Shown: positions 16,717 through 25,370 of the stretch, piece after piece
How positions within the stretch are numbered: the first letter of the stretch is position 1
How the letters are laid out: every line of letters begins with the position of its first letter
Assembly (NCBI RefSeq): GCF_003987335.1
Contig: NZ_PIPK01000004.1
Location: forward strand, 1-64,000
Length of the DNA stretch: 64,000 nt
DNA from: Aliidiomarina maris
GTDB lineage: Bacteria; Pseudomonadota; Gammaproteobacteria; Enterobacterales; Alteromonadaceae
Direction: 5' to 3'
Notes under the pieces: model-generated
What the model was told of the DNA's origin: nothing
Databases searched by the model: none
What the model saw: the letters and a program-made list of their open reading frames with translations, nothing else
Made by a program: the position numbers and the translations under genes

Positions 16717-19107
16717 ATGAAATTCTCAGAGCAGTGGTTACGTGAATGGGTGAGCCCAGAGCTTACCAGTGAACAATTGGCCGAGCAGTTAAGTATGGCC
16801 GGTTTGGAAGTCGACGGTATAGAACCTGTTGCAGCAAAGTTCAACAACGTGTTTGTCGGCGAAGTTGTCGAGTGTGGCCCGCACCCGGATGCCGACAAAC
16901 TGCAAGTAACCAAGGTAAGTGTGGGTGGAGACGAGCTACTCGATATCGTATGTGGCGCACCGAATTGTCGGCAAGGCCTTAAAGTTGTTGTCGCAACCGT
17001 AGGCGCGACTTTGCCTGGTGATTTTAAAATTAAGAAAGCCAAGCTGCGTGGTCAGCCATCCCACGGCATGTTGTGTTCAAGTAAAGAGCTTGGCTTAGAT
17101 GACGATCACGGCGGTATTATTGAGCTGCCAGCCGATGCACCCGTGGGTAAAGATTACCGCGATTGGCTTGGTCTTGATGACGTGACTTTAGACGTCGACC
17201 TGACGCCTAACCGCGCTGATTGTCTTGGTATCAAAGGCATTGCGCGTGAAGTAGGGGTTTTGAACAATTTAGATGTCGAGCACTTGAGCGTAACCCCTGT
17301 GGCGGCAACGATCGAGGACGCGGTCAAGATTGAATTACAAGCTCCAGCTGCGTGCCCTCGTTATTTAGGTCGCGTCATTAAAGGGCTTGATCTGAGCCAA
17401 CCAACACCGCTTTGGATGCAGGAACGCTTGCGTCGCAGTGGTGTGCGCTCAATCGATGCGGTGGTCGATGTGACCAACTATGTATTGCTTGAACTAGGTC
17501 ACCCGATGCATGCATTTGATTTAAATGCGATAGAAGGTGATATTGAGGTGCGCATGGCACAGCCAGGCGAGACGCTGACGTTATTAGATGGGCAGGAAGT
17601 CAGCTTACAAGACGATGTACTGGTGATTGCCGATAGCCAGAAAGCGTTAGCGATGGCCGGTATTTTCGGCGGTCAACAAAGTGGCGTGACGGCTCAGACT
17701 CAAGACATCCTATTAGAAAGTGCATTTTTTGCGCCTCAAGCCATTATGGGGCGCGCCCGTCGTTTTGGTCTGCACACCGATGCTTCACATCGCTATGAGC
17801 GCGGTGTTGACCCTGAACTTCAGCGCACAGCGATGGAGCGGGCCACCCAGCTACTATTGGAGATTTGTGGCGGTCAGGCAGGGCCTGTGCGCGAGTCAGT
17901 GGCGAAGAACCATCTGCCACAAGCAGCCAGCGTAGCGTTGCGCCGCGAGCGTTTGGCACGCTTGCTAGGCGTGAAAGTAGCAGATAGCCAAGTGACTGAA
18001 ATTCTGAATCGTTTAGGCTTTAGCGTGCAGCAAACAAGTGCTGGCTGGCACGTTGAAGTACCGACGTATCGTTTTGATATTGCGATTGAAGAAGATTTAA
18101 TTGAAGAAGTTGCGCGGGTGTATGGTTACAACAATATCCCCTCGGTCGCACCACGGGCTGAGTTGCGCATGAGCAGACGCCAGGAGTCTGACTTAAGCTT
18201 GCGTACAGTGAAGCAGAGTTTGCAGTCTTTAGGTTATCAGGAAGCTATCACTTACAGCTTTGTTGACCCGAAACACCAAGCTGCACTATTTCCAGAGCAA
18301 GCTGCACTGACTTTGCCACATCCAATTTCGGTGGAAATGTCGTCAATGCGCTTAAGCCTATGGCCAGGTTTGTTAAGCGCGGTTGGTTATAACCAGAAGC
18401 GCCAGCGCACGAGTGTACGGCTGTTTGAAACGGGCTTGCGCTTTGTCCCTGATAGTCAGGCTGAAAATGGCGTACGTCAGGAAGCGATGTTGGCTGGCGT
18501 GATAGTGGGTAATGTACAAGGCGAACATTGGTCTGACGGCGAACAAGCGGTTGATTTTTATGATCTTAAAGGTCATGTTGAAAATATCTTAGGGTTAACT
18601 GGGCACGCCCAGCAGTTCCGCTTTGTAGCGCACCAGCACAGTGCTTTACATCCGGGCCAAAGTGCTGCTGTGTATCAGGGAGAAAAGTTTGTTGGTACCT
18701 TGGGTGCAGTGCATCCTCAGTTCAGCAAGACCTTCGGTTTAAAAGGTCGCGTATTTGTATTTGAGCTGGCGTTATCGGCATTGTTGCAGCGCTCGCTGCC
18801 GCAAGCGACTAAGGTATCGCGCTATCCATCTATTCGCCGCGACTTGGCTGTGCTGGTGGATGAAACCACGCCAGCTGGCGAAATCCTTGTTGTTATTGAG
18901 AAATTTGGCGAAAACCGATTAATTGACCTAAACTTGTTTGACGTATACCAAGGGCAAAATACGCCAGCTGGTAAGAAGAGCTTGGCGCTGTCAATGATAT
19001 TGCAAGATATCGAACGCACCCTTGAAGAAAACGAAGTGAACGAGTTTGTCGACGGCGTGGTCGAATTACTCAAAAGTGAATTCGATGCGGTACTAAGGGA
19101 TGGCTAA
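16717..19107 (+). CDS. pheT: Phenylalanine--tRNA ligase beta subunit
   Basis: The 796-residue beta subunit starts [12 protein letters not shown]. It carries an EMAP/OB tRNA-binding domain (about 40-150, [18 protein letters not shown]), the B3/B4 editing region ([20 protein letters not shown]), the B5 domain (about 400-475), a catalytic-like core ([14 protein letters not shown]) and a C-terminal ferredoxin-fold anticodon domain. Length and order fit the family. An AAGGAGCC site precedes the ATG, and five bases separate its stop from ihfA. Confidence 0.97.
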   Translation: MKFSEQWLREWVSPELTSEQLAEQLSMAGLEVDGIEPVAAKFNNVFVGEVVECGPHPDADKLQVTKVSVGGDELLDIVCGAPNCRQGLKVVVATVGATLPGDFKIKKAKLRGQPSHGMLCSSKELGLDDDHGGIIELPADAPVGKDYRDWLGLDDVTLDVDLTPNRADCLGIKGIAREVGVLNNLDVEHLSVTPVAATIEDAVKIELQAPAACPRYLGRVIKGLDLSQPTPLWMQERLRRSGVRSIDAVVDVTNYVLLELGHPMHAFDLNAIEGDIEVRMAQPGETLTLLDGQEVSLQDDVLVIADSQKALAMAGIFGGQQSGVTAQTQDILLESAFFAPQAIMGRARRFGLHTDASHRYERGVDPELQRTAMERATQLLLEICGGQAGPVRESVAKNHLPQAASVALRRERLARLLGVKVADSQVTEILNRLGFSVQQTSAGWHVEVPTYRFDIAIEEDLIEEVARVYGYNNIPSVAPRAELRMSRRQESDLSLRTVKQSLQSLGYQEAITYSFVDPKHQAALFPEQAALTLPHPISVEMSSMRLSLWPGLLSAVGYNQKRQRTSVRLFETGLRFVPDSQAENGVRQEAMLAGVIVGNVQGEHWSDGEQAVDFYDLKGHVENILGLTGHAQQFRFVAHQHSALHPGQSAAVYQGEKFVGTLGAVHPQFSKTFGLKGRVFVFELALSALLQRSLPQATKVSRYPSIRRDLAVLVDETTPAGEILVVIEKFGENRLIDLNLFDVYQGQNTPAGKKSLALSMILQDIERTLEENEVNEFVDGVVELLKSEFDAVLRDG

Positions 19108-19112
19108 ATATT

Positions 19113-19403
19113 ATGGCACTGACAAAAGCTGAAATAGCTGAGCACTTGTTTGAGAAGAATGGTTTAAACAAAAAAGACGCCAAGGATATGGTGGAGCTCT
19201 TTTTCGAGGAAATTCGTTCGGCGCTTGAAAATGGCGAGCAGGTTAAGTTATCAGGTTTTGGTAACTTTGAGCTTCGCGATAAGTCAGAGAGACCGGGAAG
19301 GAATCCGAAGACGGGAGAGGATATCCCAATTTCAGCGCGTCGAGTGGTGACATTCCGGCCTGGGCAAAAGCTTAAGGTAAGAGTTGAAGACGCTAAATCT
19401 TGA
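19113..19403 (+). CDS. ihfA: Integration host factor alpha subunit
   Basis: IHF-alpha (96 residues) pairs with IHF-beta to bend DNA sharply at specific sites in replication, transposition and transcription. The HU/IHF fold is seen with [35 protein letters not shown] and the DNA-arm motif [12 protein letters not shown], ending with [17 protein letters not shown]. Its place after pheT is the standard gammaproteobacterial arrangement. The ribosome site GGGATGG overlaps the end of pheT, suggesting coupled translation. Confidence 0.97.
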   Translation: MALTKAEIAEHLFEKNGLNKKDAKDMVELFFEEIRSALENGEQVKLSGFGNFELRDKSERPGRNPKTGEDIPISARRVVTFRPGQKLKVRVEDAKS

Positions 19404-19420
19404 GTAGGCTCCCAGACAAT

Positions 19421-19448
19421 AAAAAAGCACGCAATAGCGTGCTTTTTT
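19421..19448 (+). terminator. Rho-independent terminator after ihfA (bidirectional)
   Basis: AAAAAAGCACGC and GCGTGCTTTTTT form a 12-bp stem around AATA. It closes the pheST-ihfA operon and, being symmetric, can also stop the leftward rpoE-chrR transcript that ends at 19519. Confidence 0.9.
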
Positions 19449-19518
19449 GTGTCTGCTGTTTAGCGCTTTTGTTTTGAGCCAAACAGAGGTAACTAATGAG
19501 TTTAGACTCGAACTATGC

Positions 19519-20226
19519 CTAACGGAAAAACAAACTACTAAACGGGTTCAATAACCGACTGATACCCGATGTGAAATGCAGCGGGGCATCCATGACTGCC
19601 AAAATTAAACAGTCTTCGTCAGTCGTTTCTGGTGTATGTTGGTGGGTATGGTCTAACACCAACATGTCACCGTCACTATAACTGCCGTATTCATCTTTGA
19701 ATACGCCGTTAATCACTAATTGAAGCTCAGTGCCGCGGTGGGTATGTTCCGGGACACTAGTTGCGCGATCCATATAGATAAGATTGGCAACTTCATCCGT
19801 ACCAAGGTTGATTGGGGCCCGCCACATGTTGCCCATCATTTTACTCCATGGACCAATGCGGTGCTTCTGATTAGCAAGCGAGCGTGGCAGTTGAAAGCGT
19901 TTACCTTCCAACGTAATCATAGCGTCTTTGGGTTTGACTGGAGCTTGGGCCTCAGCCTGGGCTGGGTAGGGCGAAACTTCGGTGTCGAATTTCGATGCGC
20001 TAGAGCTAAAAATCGCATCCAACATTAAATGCATGTCGTCGCCGTCTAATTGTGCGGCAGGGGCAGATTCAAACTCGCAAGCGAGTTCTTCTTCTACTGC
20101 ATTCGCCATTCTGCGGCAATGTGGACACATGTCTAGGTGTGTCGACACGACCAGAGCAGAGGCTGAATTTAATTCACCTGCCACGTAGGCATGCAACATG
20201 GCATCGGTTGGATGCGCTTTAATCAT
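19519..20226 (-). CDS. chrR: ChrR-type zinc anti-sigma factor with cupin domain
   Basis: The 235-residue protein keeps its ECF sigma factor inactive until singlet oxygen or related stress appears. The N-terminal zinc anti-sigma domain (about 1-85) has the H-x3-C-x2-C ligands in HLDMCPHC and an early His (AHPTD). The C-terminal cupin (about 105-210) has metal ligands in PEHTHRGTELQLVI and DHTHQHTPET. This two-domain layout is that of ChrR of Rhodobacter sphaeroides, in which the cupin is needed for sensing. Its ATG directly abuts the sigma-factor stop (TAAATG), so the pair is made at a fixed ratio. The name rests on architecture and context. Confidence 0.88.
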   Translation of the reverse strand: MIKAHPTDAMLHAYVAGELNSASALVVSTHLDMCPHCRRMANAVEEELACEFESAPAAQLDGDDMHLMLDAIFSSSASKFDTEVSPYPAQAEAQAPVKPKDAMITLEGKRFQLPRSLANQKHRIGPWSKMMGNMWRAPINLGTDEVANLIYMDRATSVPEHTHRGTELQLVINGVFKDEYGSYSDGDMLVLDHTHQHTPETTDEDCLILAVMDAPLHFTSGISRLLNPFSSLFFR

Positions 20227-20853
20227 TTATGCAATCAGCTCTTTCAATTTAATCAAAGCAAGTCGAGTGCGAGATTTTACTGTGCCTAGGGGAATACCTA
20301 GGGCATCAGATACTTCTTGCTGTGACTTACCTTCGATATAAATCTTCTCAATCACTTCGCGTTGTGCTTCGGGTAATTGAGCATAATAAGCACCAATTTC
20401 CTGCATCAGAATTTCACGGTCAAGGGCGTAATCATCTTCCAGCGACTCATTCTGCTCAGATAAGATTGGCCATAATTCATCAGCACTGATTTCATCACGG
20501 CGGTGTTTGTTCTTGCGCAGAAGGTCGAAACGAATGTTACGTGCGATGGTGAAAATCCAAGTCGCGGGAGCGCCTTTGTCGGCGTTAAAAAGGTGTGCTT
20601 TGTGCCAAACATTCGTCATTGTTTCCTGAACCAAGTCAGCAGCTATCTGTTCATTGCCAAACTGGCGCGAACCGTAAGCAAGAAGCTTTGGTGCAAAATA
20701 GCGAAACAATTCGCTGAAAGAACGGCGGCAACGGGAATTGGCAATGCTCGCTAAAAGACCTGCAAGATGTTGGGCGTCATCTGCAGTAGCGGCAGACTTC
20801 GGGGAAGTAACTGCAGCGCGCGGCGCTTCACTTTGAGGTGCTAATCGCATCAT
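20227..20853 (-). CDS. rpoE: ECF sigma factor, RpoE/ECF11 type (singlet-oxygen response)
   Basis: This is a group 4 sigma factor of 208 residues. Region 2 reads SFSELFRYFAPKLLAYGSRQ and AADLVQETMTNVWHKA with TWIFTIARNIRFDLLRK for -10 recognition, and region 4 reads LPEAQREVIEKIYIEGKSQQEVSDALGIPLGTVKSR for -35 recognition. The adjoining ChrR identifies the ECF11 class rather than the envelope-stress RpoE of E. coli. The ATG at 20853 (or the next codon, 20850) has AGGC upstream and is preferred to the GTG at 20874. Sites it might use are considered at 21053-21081 and 21740-21768. Confidence 0.88.
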   Translation of the reverse strand: MMRLAPQSEAPRAAVTSPKSAATADDAQHLAGLLASIANSRCRRSFSELFRYFAPKLLAYGSRQFGNEQIAADLVQETMTNVWHKAHLFNADKGAPATWIFTIARNIRFDLLRKNKHRRDEISADELWPILSEQNESLEDDYALDREILMQEIGAYYAQLPEAQREVIEKIYIEGKSQQEVSDALGIPLGTVKSRTRLALIKLKELIA

Positions 20854-21052
20854 AATTTTGCCTGTTATTATCACTGGTGATTAAGTCACAAGTGCCTTAT
20901 TAAGTGTTCGATTACTATGCCAAATCGCTGAACTGGAAGATTAAGCATGGAAAGTGATCCTGCCTTTCCACCTACCACTATGCCAGCTATTGCGACAACT
21001 TTAAACCACAACTTTTCGTACACGATAACAAGTATAATCGATGACTCAAGAT

Positions 21053-21081
21053 TAGATACGCAAAGGAAGCGTAAAAGATCA
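21053..21081 (-). promoter_or_regulatory. Candidate ECF11-type promoter for rpoE-chrR
   Basis: On the minus strand TGATCT (21081-21076) is followed after 17 bases by TATCTA (21058-21053). The -35 element resembles the TGATCC reported for R. sphaeroides RpoE. It would give an mRNA leader of roughly 190 bases before rpoE. It overlaps the stop of the neighbouring gene, and a chance match cannot be excluded. No gene was found in the 225-base gap between them. Confidence 0.3.
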
Positions 21082-21663
21082 TTCAACTAACTGGCGAATG
21101 AACTCTTTCACTGGTTGCGTATGCTTACTGGAAAGCAGCTCTTGTTTCTTCTGTGGCTCTAACGGCAGAATTTCAAGCCAGCGCTGACAAATCCATGGTT
21201 CATCGTCAAACTTCTTTTCAGGATATAGTTGGGAAAGCTCTGGATACGCGTCAAACACCTCTTGTAAACGCTGGCGTAGCAAGATGTCTTCGTCGGTGAT
21301 GGCTGACGTTGGCCAGTGCTCGCGCAAGGTCACGTCACCACTACGAAGGCCATCTTTGGCGGTATCAATGTCCTGAATTTCAAAAAGTTGTTCACCAGCT
21401 ACAGTAATTCCTAGCATTCCGTCAGGAAGTGATTCAAAGTCGACTACGTGTACCAATGTACCGATAGGTAGAATGTGCGTATTGTCTTCGGTCTTGCCTT
21501 TCGGGTTAAGCATACAGATACCAAACCCGGACTGGGCGGTAAGCGCTTCTTTGACCATGCGAATGTAGCGCTGCTCAAAAATACGCAGCTGCAAACGCCC
21601 ACCTGGCAACACATGCGAGGTCAGCGGAAACAATGCAATTTTTGACTGCTCTAAATTTGACAT
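21079..21663 (-). CDS. LON substrate-binding-domain protein
   Basis: The 194-residue protein matches the free-standing N-terminal domain of Lon protease: ALFPLTSHVLPGGRLQLRIFEQRYIRMV at the start, a central FGICML and GTLVHVVDFE, and a helical C-terminal bundle. It lacks ATPase and protease domains, so it may bind substrates or regulate proteolysis. Proteins of this type often sit beside ECF11 rpoE-chrR pairs in marine gammaproteobacteria, to my recollection. Here it lies upstream of rpoE on the same strand and diverges from the desulfidase gene. Confidence 0.8.
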   Translation of the reverse strand: MSNLEQSKIALFPLTSHVLPGGRLQLRIFEQRYIRMVKEALTAQSGFGICMLNPKGKTEDNTHILPIGTLVHVVDFESLPDGMLGITVAGEQLFEIQDIDTAKDGLRSGDVTLREHWPTSAITDEDILLRQRLQEVFDAYPELSQLYPEKKFDDEPWICQRWLEILPLEPQKKQELLSSKHTQPVKEFIRQLVE

Positions 21664-21739
21664 AGGTTACTTCAAGGTTTCTGGCTTAACTTAACTAATA
21701 AATACGCACTCACCAGTTGAATGGATCTTAAATAAAGCG

Positions 21740-21768
21740 CGATCCAATTAATTAATAAGCACGTAATT
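21740..21768 (+). promoter_or_regulatory. Candidate ECF11-type promoter for the desulfidase-photolyase run
   Basis: CGATCC (21740-21745) is followed after 18 bases by TAATT (21764-21768), 40 bases before the TTG start at 21809. The -35 differs from the R. sphaeroides consensus TGATCC in one base. It lies in the 145-base divergent region between the LON-domain gene and the desulfidase gene. The match is suggestive only. Confidence 0.3.
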
Positions 21769-21808
21769 TTCGAAAGGTTAGTCTATTTATACGCAACGGA
21801 GAATTAAA

Positions 21809-22744
21809 TTGACCATAAAAGTAGGAATAAGTGCTTGTCTTGTCGGTCAAAAAGTTCGCTATGACGGTGGCCACAAACGCTCTGCATTTTGCGACAAAGA
21901 ATTACGTCGACATATTGAATTGGTTCCTTTTTGCCCTGAAGTCGGGATTGGTCTGGGGACACCCAGGCCGACGATTCGACTGGAAGGGGAAGTTGAAAAT
22001 CCACAAGCAGTCATTCCAAAAACGGGCGCTAATGTTACCCAACAACTAGTCGACTTTGCAATTCAACGTAACGAGCAATTTAAGCAACTGAGCGGATATG
22101 TGCTGTGTGCCAAGTCGCCAAGTTGTGGTATGGAGCGGGTAAAAGTCTATACACCCGGTGAAAACGCTAATCAAAAGGATGGCATGGGTATCTTTGCGCG
22201 CCAATTGCAGCGCATGCAACCTGCGTTACCACTTGAAGAAGACGGTCGTTTAAATGATCCCCTTTTGCGCGAGAACTTTGTCCTGCGAGTCTTTGTGTAT
22301 GCTGCCTGGAAAGCTATTCCTCAGCCGTATACGACGGCGGATATTCAGGCATTTCACGCTGCGCAAAAGTTTACGTTATTGGCCCACAATCAGCCCGTCT
22401 ATCGCCGTTTAGGTCGCGAGCTCGCGGCGACGTCTCCAATGACTCAAGAATTTGCCATTTATTACATCGAGACTTTAATGGCTGCATTGGCAAAGCCTGC
22501 CAGTCGCAAGAACCACACTAATGTATTACAGCATATTCAGGGCTTTTTTAGTGACGAACTCGATGGGGTAGAGCGTCAGGAGCTAAGCGATTTGATTATG
22601 CAATATCACGACGGCGTGGTGCCACTGATGTCACCTTTAACCTTGGTTCGGCATTATTTACGTAAACATCCAAGCGATTACTTGCAGCAGCAGAGCTACC
22701 TGCAACCTTACCCTGATGATCTAAAACTGCGTTATGGCTTGTAA
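21809..22744 (+). CDS. rudS: RudS-type thiouridine desulfidase (DUF523-DUF1722 fusion, YbgA family)
   Basis: This 311-residue protein has two domains. DUF523 (about 1-150) carries three conserved cysteines in ISACLVGQKVRYDGG, FCPEVGIGLGTPRP and CAKSPSCGMERV, which in the thiouracil desulfidase TudS hold a 4Fe-4S cluster. DUF1722 (about 190-305) is helical. DUF523-DUF1722 fusions were recently described as RudS, removing sulfur from 4-thiouridine in tRNA and often lying next to photolyase genes, as here. The start is a TTG with GGAGA eight bases upstream, and no ATG fits. The gap to the photolyase gene is 33 bases. The desulfidase role is family knowledge and was not tested for this protein. 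Confidence 0.8.
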   Translation: MTIKVGISACLVGQKVRYDGGHKRSAFCDKELRRHIELVPFCPEVGIGLGTPRPTIRLEGEVENPQAVIPKTGANVTQQLVDFAIQRNEQFKQLSGYVLCAKSPSCGMERVKVYTPGENANQKDGMGIFARQLQRMQPALPLEEDGRLNDPLLRENFVLRVFVYAAWKAIPQPYTTADIQAFHAAQKFTLLAHNQPVYRRLGRELAATSPMTQEFAIYYIETLMAALAKPASRKNHTNVLQHIQGFFSDELDGVERQELSDLIMQYHDGVVPLMSPLTLVRHYLRKHPSDYLQQQSYLQPYPDDLKLRYGL

Positions 22745-22777
22745 TCACCCTGTTGAATAGTTTTGAAAGGTAAGGTT

Positions 22778-24193
22778 ATGACAGCATTAGTGTGGTTTCG
22801 CCAAGACCTACGTATCACGGATAATCAGGCGCTATTACAGGCATGTAGCAATCATCAGCATGTAATTGCCGTGGTATGTAGTTGGCCAGAGCAATGGCAG
22901 CAGCATGATTGGGCACCAATCAAAGCAGATTTATACGAGCGTCAAGCGAATCATTTGGGGCAAGCGTTAGCAGCCAAAGGAATTCAGCTTCACCATATTG
23001 AACTGGATACTTATGCTGGCACCCCCAAAGCCTTGCATCAGTTCTGCCAAAAACACAACGTCGAAGCCCTTTATGCGAACCGCGACTACCCATTGGATGA
23101 GGTGCGACGCGACCGCGCGGTGAATGCCTGGCTCGAAGAGCACGAAATTGAATGCCATTGGTTTGATAGTAACGTGCTGTTAGAGCCAGGTAGTGTGACG
23201 CCAAAAACAGCTGGCTATTATAAAAAGTTCACCCCGTTTTTTAAGAGTTGGCTTGCACTGTTAGCGCATCGCGGCTTAACGCAGCCGGGCCGCATAGTGA
23301 GTCGCTCTGAATGCGAATTTACTCCAATTCAGATTCGCTACGACAAACGCGATGCGTCAAGCTGGGCTGCGAGCGAAGATGCGATTAAACAGCGTTTGCG
23401 TCGGTTTACAGACGAACAAGTGCAAGACTACGCGCGAGCGCGTGATTTACCGGCGCTAGATGCAACCTCTAGGCTATCGCCGTTTTTCGAATTGGGAGTG
23501 ATTTCACCCGTAACGGTTGCCAGAATGCTACAGCAACAAAGCCCAGACTTTCCACACGGGTTGAATCAAGGTGCGCACACTTGGCTGAGTGAGCTCGCGT
23601 GGCGCGAGTTTTATCTTCACCTCATGTATGCAGTGCCACGTTTGAGCATGGGTAAAGCATTTTTGGAATACACCGACGCATATCCATGGCGCGCAAACGA
23701 TAGCGATTTCAAACGTTGGTGTGAAGGCAACACTGGGTTTCCTATCGTTGATGCCGGTATGCGCCAGCTAAAAGCTGAGGGTTGGATGCATAACCGGGTG
23801 CGCATGATAGTGGCAAATTTTTTAGTCAAAGACCTACGTTTAGATTGGCGCCTGGGCGAGCGTCATTTCATGCAGAACCTGATTGACGGTAGCTTCGCTG
23901 CGAACAATGGCGGTTGGCAATGGAGCGCTTCTACGGGTACGGATGCGGCACCTTATTTTCGGGTATTTAATCCGACCCGACAAAGTGAAAAAGTTGATCC
24001 CGAGGGGCGCTATATCCGTAAATGGGTGAGCGCGTTGAAGGATGTACCAAATAAATACATTCATGAACCGCATCATTACCTTAGGGCCCGTGGTTCAGAA
24101 CAGAATAGCGATACCAAGTACCCACAACCTATGGTCGACCATAGCCAAGCCCGAGACGATTTTATCGCCACATTTAAAGGACTGAAAAAATGA
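22778..24193 (+). CDS. phrB: Deoxyribodipyrimidine photolyase
   Basis: The 471-residue enzyme (E. coli 472) uses blue light to split cyclobutane pyrimidine dimers. An N-terminal antenna domain starts TALVWFRQDLRITDNQALL. The FAD domain contains LSELAWREFYLHLM, GNTGFPIVDAGMRQL and GWMHNRVRMIVANFLVKDL, and then NNGGWQWSASTGTDAAPYFR. The ATG at 22778 follows AAAGGTAAGG, while the longer TTG start at 22763 covers that site. Photolyase belongs to the RpoE-ChrR regulon in R. sphaeroides. Its stop overlaps the next gene by four bases (ATGA). Confidence 0.96.
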   Translation: MTALVWFRQDLRITDNQALLQACSNHQHVIAVVCSWPEQWQQHDWAPIKADLYERQANHLGQALAAKGIQLHHIELDTYAGTPKALHQFCQKHNVEALYANRDYPLDEVRRDRAVNAWLEEHEIECHWFDSNVLLEPGSVTPKTAGYYKKFTPFFKSWLALLAHRGLTQPGRIVSRSECEFTPIQIRYDKRDASSWAASEDAIKQRLRRFTDEQVQDYARARDLPALDATSRLSPFFELGVISPVTVARMLQQQSPDFPHGLNQGAHTWLSELAWREFYLHLMYAVPRLSMGKAFLEYTDAYPWRANDSDFKRWCEGNTGFPIVDAGMRQLKAEGWMHNRVRMIVANFLVKDLRLDWRLGERHFMQNLIDGSFAANNGGWQWSASTGTDAAPYFRVFNPTRQSEKVDPEGRYIRKWVSALKDVPNKYIHEPHHYLRARGSEQNSDTKYPQPMVDHSQARDDFIATFKGLKK

Positions 24194-24636
24194 GTATGTC
24201 GTCCCAAGATGATGTTATTCAATCACTTAAGAATTTCTACGCCAAAATGGAAGAGGCGAATGTGGATGAGTTGAACCGAGTGTACGCGGACAATGTCGCG
24301 TTTAGTGACCCCGTGCACCGGGTAGATGGTTTACCTGCGTTGAAAACTTATCTAGTCAACAGTATTAAGAATGTCTCATACTGTCATTTCGACTTTACCC
24401 ACCAGTTACTGAATAGTGAAGGTGGCTACCTGACCTGGCAAATGCGCTTTGCGCATCCCAAGATTCAACGTGGTGAAGAGGTGGTGGTGCCGGGTGTAAC
24501 GCAATTAAAGTTCACTGCTGACGGTGCGCGTATCCTTGAGCACACGGATTATTACGATATGGGCGCTATGGTGTATGAGCATGTTCCCGTCATGGGCTGG
24601 CTGACCAATCAGGTCAAATCACGGATGAAAAACTAA
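24190..24636 (+). CDS. SnoaL-like (NTF2-fold) protein
   Basis: A 148-residue single-domain protein of the cone-shaped NTF2/SnoaL fold: VIQSLKNFYAKMEEANVDELNRVYADNVAFSDPVHRVDGL is the typical start, followed by the strand-rich half with LTWQMRFAHPKI and ILEHTDYYDMG. Proteins of this kind bind small hydrophobic ligands, and the substrate is unknown. The four-base overlap with photolyase and one-base overlap with the SDR gene place it inside one operon. A homologue is a regular member of ECF11-linked clusters. Confidence 0.78.
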   Translation: MSMSSQDDVIQSLKNFYAKMEEANVDELNRVYADNVAFSDPVHRVDGLPALKTYLVNSIKNVSYCHFDFTHQLLNSEGGYLTWQMRFAHPKIQRGEEVVVPGVTQLKFTADGARILEHTDYYDMGAMVYEHVPVMGWLTNQVKSRMKN

Positions 24637-25367
24637 TGAATATAGTGATAACAGGCGCTACCTCAGGTATCGGTGAACAGGTTGCTCGCGATTATATTCT
24701 TGCCGGGCATCGTGTCTACGTGTGTGGGCGCAACCAAGAGAAACTTGCGGCGCTTACTGCCCTTGAACTCAAACCGCAGCAAGTCACTGCGTTGGCCTTC
24801 GATGTGAGTGACGTAAAAGCGTGTGAACAGTATCTTAGCCCGCTGCAGGATATTGATCTGGTGATTTTAAGTGCTGGGGTCTGTGAGTACATTGATGATG
24901 CGCAGCACTATGACCCATCCTTGGTGCAACGGGTTTTCGCGGCAAACTTCTTTGGTATGGTGAACTGTGCAGCTGCATTGCTGCCGCAAATGCGCGCCAA
25001 CACGACCATCGCCTTTATTGACAGCATGAGCCGCTTACTGCCTTTCACGCGCGCACAAGCCTACGGTGCCAGCAAGGCGGCAACATATTATTTCGCTCAA
25101 AGCCTGGGTGTGGATTTGCATCCAAAGGGTATACGAGTGGTGACGGTGTCTCCTGGCTTTGTCAAAACTCCGATGACAGACGCCAATGACTTTGCGATGC
25201 CGATGCGCATTACGGTGGAGCAGGCCTCAGCCTCACTGCGCAAGCAGCTTGAAAAGGGCAAACAAACAATATATTTCCCGCGCGTATTTGGTTGGATTTT
25301 ACGTGTCATGCACAAGTTACCAACGGCTGTGCAATTAGCCATAGCGCGTCGGATGAAGGATTCTTAA
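24636..25367 (+). CDS. Short-chain dehydrogenase/reductase
   Basis: The 243-residue protein has the classical SDR features: the nucleotide-binding GATSGIGEQVA (about 6-16), the NAG-like segment LSAGVCEY, the catalytic Ser of DSMSRLL and Y-x3-K in YGASKAA. The C-terminal helix region (FGWILRVMHKLPTAVQ) is hydrophobic, so membrane contact is possible. The substrate is unknown. In this operon context it likely handles lipid-derived or peroxidised carbonyl compounds, an inference. Its stop is three bases before the next start. Confidence 0.85.
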   Translation: MNIVITGATSGIGEQVARDYILAGHRVYVCGRNQEKLAALTALELKPQQVTALAFDVSDVKACEQYLSPLQDIDLVILSAGVCEYIDDAQHYDPSLVQRVFAANFFGMVNCAAALLPQMRANTTIAFIDSMSRLLPFTRAQAYGASKAATYYFAQSLGVDLHPKGIRVVTVSPGFVKTPMTDANDFAMPMRITVEQASASLRKQLEKGKQTIYFPRVFGWILRVMHKLPTAVQLAIARRMKDS

Positions 25368-25370
25368 GTA

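Noticed and set aside
20886-21086. 66-codon leftward frame between the LON-domain gene and rpoE
   Set aside because: No ribosome site and no recognisable pattern; the stretch is better read as the rpoE leader.
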